This document shows, piece after piece, positions 26,019 through 33,152 of a stretch of DNA of 64,000 bases. The position numbers and the translations under genes were made by a program. This DNA is from Ruminococcus sp. NK3A76. GTDB lineage: Bacteria > Bacillota > Clostridia > Oscillospirales > Ruminococcaceae. Every line of letters starts with the position of its first letter. Position 1 is the stretch's first letter. The stretch is from assembly GCF_000686125.1 (NCBI RefSeq), contig NZ_JMMA01000002.1:2108001-2172000 (forward strand), in the 5' to 3' direction. Below the pieces are notes generated by a model, which saw nothing but the letters and a program-made list of their open reading frames with translations, did not search any database and was not told the origin of the DNA.

Positions 26019-26100
26019 GCACAAGAATGGCGTACCTTCGTAGTGAGGGTACGCCGTTCTCGTTGTGGAAATATAGGGAAGTGTGGGATATAGCGTGAGT

Positions 26101-28236
26101 TTAATGTCTCCTGCCGCCGCCCTGACCGCCGCCGAAGCCGCCAAAACCGCCTGTGGAGTTAGATGTGTTTATGCTGTCAAGCGTTACAGTTTCAGACTGA
26201 TCTCCTGCTGTGAGGGTATATGTCTTGCCCTGCACGAGCTTGTCGCTTGTGAATGCCATGCTCTGCCATGTCTTTGCAGGGGTGTAGGTCGCTATGACGT
26301 TTCCGTCCTCGTCCTTTACCGTGACCTCTGTGCCGGCCGCAACAGATGATGTGAAATTATGGAGCAGGCTGACCTGTGTCGAATCATCTGTAAAGCCTTC
26401 CTCCATGCCCTGCGCACCGAATGCTGCGAGCGTGCCGCCTGTCACCTTGAGCGAGTAGTTGCCGTCGCCCTTGTCAAGAGCGCCGTTGCCGCCGTTTGTC
26501 GGGCCGTCAACTGTTACATCGCCGCCCTCAATTAAGATATTGCCGTTTGAATCGAGCCCGTCGCCGTTTGCATTGACATAGACCTTTCCGTTTGTTATCT
26601 TAAGATACGGTGTATCTGCGCTGTCAGTGGCCTGCTTTGCGCCGAAGCCGCCAAAGCCGCCGCCCGAGCCGTCTGATGCGTTAAAGCCGTCATCAGATGC
26701 ATTGACAGTCACGCTGCCGCCGTTTATGTTGATATATCTTGCCTCAACACCCTCGTAGGACTTAATGATGTTCACAGTACCCGAGGATATCTCGATTATC
26801 TCGTCTGCGTGTATGCCGTCATCGCCCGAGCTAAGGTCAAAGCTGCCGCCGCTTATCACAGCGCTGCCGCTTGTGTGCAGCGTATCATCAGCCGAGTCGA
26901 TAGTAAACTTTCCGCCTGATATCGCTATGCCGCTGCCGCCCTTAAGACCCTTTCTGCTCTCGCTGTCAGTAAGGTCGGCGTCCTTGGCCTGCGTGTCGGC
27001 TGTGTCTGTCTGCTTGTCGTTGGCTGTTGTTTCGAGCTTGTCTTTTATGCTGCCTGTGCTGTCGCCGTCAGTCTGCTGTGTGACCTTGCCGCTGTCTTTC
27101 CTGTTGCCGTCAGGGCGCTGGGGGAAGTTTCCGTCAGGCATCTGCGGCATCTCGCCGTCAGGAAGCTGCGGCATTTCGCCGTCGGGCATCTGCGGAATTT
27201 CACCGTCGGGAAGCTGGAAATCGCCGTCAGGCTTTTTAAAGTCGCCGTCCTCCGGCATCTGAAAATCTTTGCCGTCCGGCATCTGGAAGCCGCCGCCCTT
27301 GCCGCCGAGATCATTTGTCTTCTTGGTGGCATTTGCCGAGCCACCGCCGGTGACTATATTATACTCGCCGTCTTCTATCGTGAGCAGCGTCTGTGCCTGA
27401 ATTCCGTCTGTGCCGGCTGTTATATCAAAGCTGCCGCCTGCGATATACACAAAGCCCTTTGATGAATCCTCCTCGTTTGAAGAAACTATCCCGTTCGTGC
27501 CGGCGTTTATCTTGAAGCTGCCGTCTGCGATCTTTACAGAATCCTTGCCCTCTATGGCTGTTTTGGCAGCTGTCACCTCGACTGTTCCGCCTGCTATCAC
27601 AAGGTCGTCCTTTGATACGATGCCGTGCTTGTAGCCTGCTTCTACTGTAAGGCTGCCTGTGCCGTTAATAGTCAGGTCTTCCTTTGAGAATATGACTGCG
27701 TCGGGGTTTATATCGCCGTCTGCATCATACTCGGCGCCTGTATCTGCAAGGCGGTTATGCGTGCCGTCTGCAAGTGTCAGGAACACCTTTTCAGCGCTCT
27801 TTACATATATCACTGCGCCCTTCTCACAGTTAAGGTCAACATCATCGAGCACGAGCTGTATCTTATCTTCCTTATCAGCATCTATTATTATCTGCCCGTT
27901 GCTCTGGCAGCCGGTGATAATATAACAGCCTGCCGCAGTTATCCTGACGCTCCTGTCTTCTGCCTGAGCTCCCTCGCCTGTCACGGTCGGGGTCTCGGCC
28001 TCATAAAGGATCGTTGTGGCAGATGATGCATCATACCCTACATCAAGGTCGTTAGCTGTAAAATCAAGGTCAAGCTGTAAGATAGTGTCGTCTATATCTG
28101 TTTCCTTTGAGCTTATCTGCACCTTTGAGCTGCTCTCCTCCGGGGCTGACGAGCTGTCAGACTTTGAGCAGCCTGCAAGGCTCATCGCCATGACTGTAAG
28201 GGCGAGCGCAAAAGCTAATATTTTTCTATATCTCAT
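26101..28236 (-). CDS. Carbohydrate-binding-domain lipoprotein with PDG repeats
   Basis: A 711-residue lipoprotein (lipobox LAGC, Cys23) of the DUF4353/carbohydrate-binding-domain family. It consists of two beta-helix-like blocks made of many short repeats of the type GGSFDITAGTDGI and SGDDGIHADE. They flank a low-complexity insert with repeats such as MPDGEMPQLPDGEMPQ (about residues 305-385). A short C-terminal domain ends in a Gly-rich tail. It is last in an operon with the DUF4956 and VTC genes, a grouping that recurs in Clostridia, so a role in surface polymer binding linked to that system is likely. Confidence 0.8.
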   Translation of the reverse strand: MRYRKILAFALALTVMAMSLAGCSKSDSSSAPEESSSKVQISSKETDIDDTILQLDLDFTANDLDVGYDASSATTILYEAETPTVTGEGAQAEDRSVRITAAGCYIITGCQSNGQIIIDADKEDKIQLVLDDVDLNCEKGAVIYVKSAEKVFLTLADGTHNRLADTGAEYDADGDINPDAVIFSKEDLTINGTGSLTVEAGYKHGIVSKDDLVIAGGTVEVTAAKTAIEGKDSVKIADGSFKINAGTNGIVSSNEEDSSKGFVYIAGGSFDITAGTDGIQAQTLLTIEDGEYNIVTGGGSANATKKTNDLGGKGGGFQMPDGKDFQMPEDGDFKKPDGDFQLPDGEIPQMPDGEMPQLPDGEMPQMPDGNFPQRPDGNRKDSGKVTQQTDGDSTGSIKDKLETTANDKQTDTADTQAKDADLTDSESRKGLKGGSGIAISGGKFTIDSADDTLHTSGSAVISGGSFDLSSGDDGIHADEIIEISSGTVNIIKSYEGVEARYININGGSVTVNASDDGFNASDGSGGGFGGFGAKQATDSADTPYLKITNGKVYVNANGDGLDSNGNILIEGGDVTVDGPTNGGNGALDKGDGNYSLKVTGGTLAAFGAQGMEEGFTDDSTQVSLLHNFTSSVAAGTEVTVKDEDGNVIATYTPAKTWQSMAFTSDKLVQGKTYTLTAGDQSETVTLDSINTSNSTGGFGGFGGGQGGGRRH

Positions 28237-28263
28237 TCCCGGTCTTCCTTTCTTTCAATGAGG

Positions 28264-28971
28264 TCAAAGCTCCTCTCTGAAGTCGAACTGCTTTCTTAAA
28301 AGCGATATCTCCAGGTTGCCGTTTCTTGTTCTTATCTCGTCTATGAGCTTTTTCTCGTCTTCAAGACTCTTTGCTTTAATTGTATAATCGAGCTTGAAGA
28401 GACTGCCCATGTTTGTTGTCTTTACGCTGTCGAGTGTGTGTTCTGTTAAATACTTTTCAAAAAGGTCGTCGAATATATTTGTATAATCAAGTCCCTCGGG
28501 GATAGTCACCTTAAGGGTCTTCTGATCTGATGCGTTCTTGTCAAGAGGTATCATTGTGTAGAGGATATTGAGCAGGCAGATAAATACTGTGAAGACGAAT
28601 GCCACAGCTATATATCCTGTTGCTGCTGCAAGGCCTGCTGCCATTGAGATAAATATTGCGCATATATCCTTAGCCGAACCGGGAACTGAACGGAAGCGCA
28701 CGAGCGAGAAAGCACCCATAACTGCGATGCCTGTGCCGAGGTTGCCGTTGACAAGCATTATAACAAGCTCGACTACTGCCGGCATGAGAGCTAAGGTTAT
28801 CGTAAAGCCCTTGGTCATCTTGTTGCGGAATCTGAAAGCCGCCGCTATTATTATACCGAGAGCGACTGCCGTGAAAGTGCATATAAAGAATGACGATGCA
28901 GTCAGATTCACGGTCGTTCCCGAAGATGTTGTTGTCGTATCAAGTACAGTACTGAAAATACTATCAAGCAC
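28264..28971 (-). CDS. DUF4956 membrane protein
   Basis: A 235-residue protein with about four membrane helices in the first ~150 residues and a soluble C-terminal domain (about 160-235). The sequence NLGTGIAVMGAFSLVRFRS is the conserved core of DUF4956 proteins. These are found beside VTC-domain and CotH genes. It begins with GTG at 28971 after AAGGTGA and overlaps the end of the VTC gene by 8 bp, so the two are translationally coupled and probably work as one membrane complex. The function is unproven. Confidence 0.86.
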   Translation of the reverse strand: MLDSIFSTVLDTTTTSSGTTVNLTASSFFICTFTAVALGIIIAAAFRFRNKMTKGFTITLALMPAVVELVIMLVNGNLGTGIAVMGAFSLVRFRSVPGSAKDICAIFISMAAGLAAATGYIAVAFVFTVFICLLNILYTMIPLDKNASDQKTLKVTIPEGLDYTNIFDDLFEKYLTEHTLDSVKTTNMGSLFKLDYTIKAKSLEDEKKLIDEIRTRNGNLEISLLRKQFDFREEL

Positions 28972-29686
28972 AGTTAATCACCTTACCCTTCTCGTTCTGT
29001 TGTGTAAAAACCTTAAGATATGCCCTGCCGTATTTTGAAAAGCTCGTCGGGAATATCTCAAGCCTTGAAAGCTCCTTTGAGAGCCACAGCGGCATAGCGC
29101 CCGGTATTTTTATCTCCATGAGCGTCTGTCCCGGCTCTAAAAGCTGCTCGCCGTCCGAGCCCTCATCAAGGCACAGCCTTTCCTGCCTGTAGCGTATATT
29201 CGTATCGAATGTTATGCGAAGCGCCTCATTTTCAAGGCCGAACATCGCTATCCTGTCATAGCCTATATACATTGCCGGGCCTATGCCCTCATACATCTTC
29301 ATGAAATACTGTATCTCATTTTCTATCTGAGGGCTCTTGCCGGGGTGCCTTGTCCCTGCAAGGAAGGGCTCGCTGTGCCTGAGCTTCATGCTCGTTCTTC
29401 TCTTATAAACGATGCCCTTGTATTTTTTCTTAAGCTCGATGAACACCTGCGTATCCTCATCAGCCCTGCCGTAGCTCCTCACCCTGAGCTTTTCCTTATA
29501 GACCGGCTTTTCGAGCGAGCGTCTTATCAGAAGGCTCTCGGGTGTATCGTAATAGATATTGTTGATAGTCGTCTTGCCGTAGTTATCTATCTGGAACTTG
29601 CCTTTGAGCACCTTTTGCAGCTCTGTGTACTGGTATTCATCAAGCAGATATTTCTTTTCATATCTTTCAAATATCTGTCCTGCCAT
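28964..29686 (-). CDS. VTC-domain polyphosphate polymerase-like protein
   Basis: A 240-residue protein consisting of a VTC domain, the tunnel fold that makes polyphosphate from ATP in yeast Vtc4. Basic tunnel residues are visible: FERYEKKYLL at the start, NNIYYDTP, KEKLRVRSYG and ELKKKYKGIVYKRR, and near the end the acidic metal ligand in LMEIKIPG. No membrane helix is present; the neighbouring DUF4956 protein probably anchors it. The start at 29686 (MAGQIF) follows AAGGGAAG; the GTG at 29695 is too close to that site. It is the first gene of the operon, read from promoters carrying two arrays of direct repeats. Confidence 0.87.
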   Translation of the reverse strand: MAGQIFERYEKKYLLDEYQYTELQKVLKGKFQIDNYGKTTINNIYYDTPESLLIRRSLEKPVYKEKLRVRSYGRADEDTQVFIELKKKYKGIVYKRRTSMKLRHSEPFLAGTRHPGKSPQIENEIQYFMKMYEGIGPAMYIGYDRIAMFGLENEALRITFDTNIRYRQERLCLDEGSDGEQLLEPGQTLMEIKIPGAMPLWLSKELSRLEIFPTSFSKYGRAYLKVFTQQNEKGKVINCA

Positions 29687-29743
29687 TATGACCACTTCCC
29701 TTATTGATGTAAGAAATATACTTATACTTTTCGTTATGCTTAT

Positions 29744-29798
29744 ATTCTACACCGCCAACCTAAAACGTACTTTAAATACTGCTTTAAGTTTACCTAAA
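29744..29798 (-). promoter_or_regulatory. VTC promoter P1 with four direct repeats
   Basis: Four half-sites (CCTAAA, CTTTAA, CTTTAA, CCTAAA on the plus strand) begin at 29759, 29770, 29782 and 29793, spacings 11, 12, 11. They cover the -35 region of a minus-strand promoter whose -10 is TAGAAT (29744-29749) and which lacks a good -35. This is the layout of an OmpR/PhoB-type activated promoter. Confidence 0.65.
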
Positions 29799-29827
29799 GT
29801 TTGCGGTGTTCTCTTTGCTATGGTCTT

Positions 29828-29882
29828 ATTATAACACCTTGACTTAAAACGAACCTTAAAGATAACCTAAAGTTTACTTAAA
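29828..29882 (-). promoter_or_regulatory. VTC promoter P2 with four direct repeats
   Basis: A second set of half-sites (CTTAAA/CCTAAA) begins at 29843, 29855, 29866 and 29877, spacings 12, 11, 11. It is upstream of a minus-strand -10 TATAAT (29828-29833) with a poor -35 (AGGTTC). The array could also act on the plus-strand two-component operon. Confidence 0.65.
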
Positions 29883-29982
29883 ACTTTTATGCTTTTTTAT
29901 ATTTCCCGGGAAAAGCAGAGCTTGTACGCTAATTTTCCGCAAATTATCGCCCACAGTTCATAAAATATCAATATGTTTGGTG

Positions 29983-29988
29983 TATAAT
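29983..29988 (+). promoter_or_regulatory. -10 element of the two-component operon
   Basis: TATAAT lies ~80 bases before the first gene (30067). No good -35 is found at 16-18 bases, so activation by a bound regulator is possible. Confidence 0.45.
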
Positions 29989-30066
29989 GTAATAGTATAT
30001 ATCAAGCCATCAAAAAACTGGCAGAGAATTTAAAGTTATTTTAAGCAAAGGTGTGTATAATAGAAA

Positions 30067-31032
30067 ATGCAGGATAATAAGAACCTTATCCCCGATGAGG
30101 ATTTTGAATATGAAAAAGAGCTTGCCAGAAAAGCAAGGCTTGAAGAAGAGGATAAGGAAAAAGCAAGGGAGCTTGAAGAACAGGAGCGCATAAAGGCAGA
30201 GCGTGAGCGTGAACGTGCCCGTGAGCAGCAGCTTGCAAAAGAACGTGTAGAGCTTATGAAGATAAAGAGCGGCGTTATAGAGCACTCTGACGCAATAAGC
30301 GAAACACCTGACGAGATACGCAAGGTGCAGGGCTTTGAAAAGGTCACAAACTTTATCTACCATTATAAAATACTGCTGATATTCATTATAGCGGTGCTTG
30401 CGGCGGCGGCATATATGATATACGACACAGTCACACGCAAAAAGCCCGACCTTACAGTTATAATGATAGCAAACAACGGCCTTGAATTCCGCACTGAGGA
30501 GCTTTCTGATTTCTTTGAGAAATACGTTGACGACCGCAACGGCGACGGCGAGGTGTACGTTCAGGTGATAGCCTGTCCGCTCAACCCCAACAGCACCGAT
30601 ATGTCGCAGACCTCAAATCAGGCAAAGGCGCTCGCTCAGCTCCAGACAGCAGACAATCTGTTTATGATAGTTGACTCTAACACCGACCCGGATTTTCTGG
30701 ACGTGCTGTATCACGAGTTCCCGGGCGACTATCCTGACAACAAGTATATGACCGAGAACGGGCTCTCGCTCAATTTCAAGTTCTTTGCAAACGAGGTAAA
30801 ATATGAGTCGATGCCTTATGATGTCGTGCTCGGTATGAGAGCGCCGATAAAGACAGTGCAGGACTCGGAAGAAAAAATGCAGGAGAACTTTGACAGAGAC
30901 GTAAAAGTATTCAAGGAAATAGCTGATGACCTCGCCAAGAAAGCCGAGGAGAGCGGCGACACAGGCCTTGAAACACCGCCTGCAAAACTGAAAAAAGACG
31001 ACAGCTCGTCAGCATCAGACAGCAGCAAATAA
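30067..31032 (+). CDS. Coiled-coil membrane protein of the two-component operon
   Basis: A 321-residue protein that I do not recognise. Residues ~15-75 are a highly charged Glu/Arg/Lys coiled coil. One membrane helix follows (about 97-118), then an extracytoplasmic region (about 120-275), a second short coiled coil and a Ser/Asp tail. A cytoplasmic coiled coil joined to an outside domain would suit an accessory sensor. It is 17 bp upstream of the response regulator gene, so it is very probably part of the signalling unit. The ribosome site is weak (AAGGTG, distant). Confidence 0.72.
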   Translation: MQDNKNLIPDEDFEYEKELARKARLEEEDKEKARELEEQERIKAERERERAREQQLAKERVELMKIKSGVIEHSDAISETPDEIRKVQGFEKVTNFIYHYKILLIFIIAVLAAAAYMIYDTVTRKKPDLTVIMIANNGLEFRTEELSDFFEKYVDDRNGDGEVYVQVIACPLNPNSTDMSQTSNQAKALAQLQTADNLFMIVDSNTDPDFLDVLYHEFPGDYPDNKYMTENGLSLNFKFFANEVKYESMPYDVVLGMRAPIKTVQDSEEKMQENFDRDVKVFKEIADDLAKKAEESGDTGLETPPAKLKKDDSSSASDSSK

Positions 31033-31049
31033 ACAAGGGGGAAAGCAGT

Positions 31050-31724
31050 ATGAAAATACTTCTGGCCGAGGACGAAAAAGAAATGGCAAACGCCATAACA
31101 GCAGTCTTAAAACACAACAACTATTTTGTAGATGCGGTTTACAACGGTGAGGACGCATATAACTACGGCCTTGCAGATGATTACGACTGCATCGTGCTCG
31201 ATATAATGATGCCTAAGATGAACGGCATCGACGTGCTAAAAAATCTGCGTGCCAAGGGCATTGCAGCACCGGTGCTTTTCCTGACAGCAAAGAGCGATGT
31301 CGATGACAGGATAGAGGGGCTCGATGCCGGAGCTGATGACTACCTGACAAAGCCCTTTGCAATGGGCGAGCTGCTTGCTCGCATCAGGGCTATGTGCAGG
31401 AGAAAGTCAGAGATAGCCCCGAATGACCTTAAAATGGGCAACGTAACGCTCAACCGCTCGACATTCGAGCTGTGTACCGAAAAGGGTGCGCTGCGCCTTG
31501 CGAGCAAGGAATTCCAGATGATAGAGATGCTTATGAACAACCCCAACGTCCTTATCTCGACCGAGCGCTTTATGGAAAAGATATGGGGCTATGACAGCGA
31601 GAGCGAGATAAATGTCGTATGGGTATACATATCATATCTCAGAAAAAAGCTCACTCAGCTCGAAGCTGATATAAACATCAAGGCTGTAAGAGGTGCAGGC
31701 TACACGCTGGAGAAAAAGAAATAA
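31050..31724 (+). CDS. OmpR-family response regulator
   Basis: A 224-residue regulator. The receiver domain (1-115) has the acidic pair in AEDEK, phosphoacceptor Asp51 in VLDIMMP, Thr in FLTAKS and Lys in TKPF. The winged-helix DNA-binding domain occupies about residues 130-222 and ends in VRGAGYTLE. The ATG follows GGGGGAAAG. It is followed by the histidine kinase gene 34 bp later. OmpR-type proteins bind direct repeats spaced by about 11 bp, which is exactly what is seen in front of the divergent VTC operon. Confidence 0.94.
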   Translation: MKILLAEDEKEMANAITAVLKHNNYFVDAVYNGEDAYNYGLADDYDCIVLDIMMPKMNGIDVLKNLRAKGIAAPVLFLTAKSDVDDRIEGLDAGADDYLTKPFAMGELLARIRAMCRRKSEIAPNDLKMGNVTLNRSTFELCTEKGALRLASKEFQMIEMLMNNPNVLISTERFMEKIWGYDSESEINVVWVYISYLRKKLTQLEADINIKAVRGAGYTLEKKK

Positions 31725-31758
31725 TCCGCACTAAGCATATAATACGGAGGTGAGAGCA

Positions 31759-33108
31759 TTGTTTAACAAACTCAGGCGCAAATTCGTGCTGATAGTGGTG
31801 CTCTCACTTTTTGCTGTTGAGGCGGTCATCATCGGCGTGATAAGCGGTATCAACTACTACAACCTAAACGAGCGTGCCGATGCGCTGCTTCAGATGATAT
31901 CAGAGGGCGGCGGCAAATTTGACACCGACAGCATAAAGCGATATGACAAGGGTCCGAGCAGCAGCGGTGATGATAACGCCCCCCCTGAGCCGCCTAACGG
32001 CCAAAAGAAAAAGTCGAAGCTATCAGGCATTATCGGTGCAGGCGACGTTGACATTGAAACAAGATACAGCACACGCTATTTCTTTGTAAGAACAGACCTT
32101 GACAACAAGATAAAAATGATAAACACCAGCCACATTGCCGCCCTATCTGCAAACGAATCAAGAGAATTCGCAGCGGAGATACTTGCATCAGGCAAGGAGA
32201 CAGGCTTTATCGACGGGTATAAATTCCTCGTCACGACCTCCGACCATGACAAGCTGGTAGTGGTGATAGATTTTAATGCCGATATTTCCACGGCGATGAA
32301 TTTCTTCTACGTTTCCTGCCTTGTGGGTTTTGGTTCGCTGATAGTCGTCACCGTGCTGGTAGCTTTATTCTCAAAGCGTGCTATCAAGCCTATGGTCGAA
32401 AACATGGAGCGGCAGAAGCGCTTTATCACCGATGCCGGGCACGAGATAAAAACTCCCCTTGCGATAATCTCGGCAAACACCGAGGTAATAGAGATGCTCG
32501 AAGGCGAGAACGAGTGGACTCAGAGCATTCGCCACCAGACGAGCCGCCTTTCAGAGCTTGTCGCACGGCTTCTAAAGCTCGCAAAAAGCGAGGACGAGAT
32601 AAATCAGGAGCTCATACTCACAGAGTTTGACATATCAGATGCCGTCGCAGATGCAGCAACACCGTTTATCACACTTGCAAAGAGCAAGAATAAAGACCTC
32701 ACACTTGATATAACCGACGGGCTTAAGTTCATAGGCGACGAAGCGCAGATAAGAGAGCTTGTATCTATCCTCACAGAGAACGCCGTGAAATACGCCGAGG
32801 AAAACACCGAGATAAAGCTCTCACTGAAACGCCAGGGCAAGGAAACTGTCCTCTCGGTATTCAACAAGGGCGAGCCTATTGATGAAAAGAGCCTGCCGAG
32901 GCTGTTTGACCGATTTTACAGGGAAGACTCATCACGCACCCGTGACACGGGCGGCAGCGGCATAGGCTTATCCATTGCAAAGGCTATAGTCACCTCACAC
33001 AAGGGCAGCATATCTGCCAAAAACACCGACGGCGGCATACTTTTCACAGCCATGCTCATAAAGGGCAAAGCATCACACACCGGCGGCAAAAACCAAAAAC
33101 AAGCATGA
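31759..33108 (+). CDS. Sensor histidine kinase
   Basis: A 449-residue kinase with membrane helices at about 10-30 and 173-195, a ~140-residue outside domain containing a Pro/Lys-rich stretch, HisKA (phosphoacceptor His228 in DAGHEIKTPL) and HATPase_c (N box TENAVKY, G box GGSGIGLSIA). The start is uncertain. The TTG at 31759 sits eight bases after GGAGG and fits best; the GTG at 31750 overlaps that site. No HAMP domain is obvious. It is the partner of the upstream response regulator. Confidence 0.92.
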   Translation: MFNKLRRKFVLIVVLSLFAVEAVIIGVISGINYYNLNERADALLQMISEGGGKFDTDSIKRYDKGPSSSGDDNAPPEPPNGQKKKSKLSGIIGAGDVDIETRYSTRYFFVRTDLDNKIKMINTSHIAALSANESREFAAEILASGKETGFIDGYKFLVTTSDHDKLVVVIDFNADISTAMNFFYVSCLVGFGSLIVVTVLVALFSKRAIKPMVENMERQKRFITDAGHEIKTPLAIISANTEVIEMLEGENEWTQSIRHQTSRLSELVARLLKLAKSEDEINQELILTEFDISDAVADAATPFITLAKSKNKDLTLDITDGLKFIGDEAQIRELVSILTENAVKYAEENTEIKLSLKRQGKETVLSVFNKGEPIDEKSLPRLFDRFYREDSSRTRDTGGSGIGLSIAKAIVTSHKGSISAKNTDGGILFTAMLIKGKASHTGGKNQKQA

Positions 33109-33111
33109 TAA

Positions 33112-33141
33112 AAGGGCTCCTGCACATAGCAGAAGCCCTTA
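33112..33141. terminator. Bidirectional terminator between the kinase and the LRR gene
   Basis: AAGGGCTCCTGC (33112-33123) pairs with GCAGAAGCCCTT (33130-33141). T-rich sequence lies on both sides. Confidence 0.8.
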
Positions 33142-33152
33142 TTGTTATGCTG

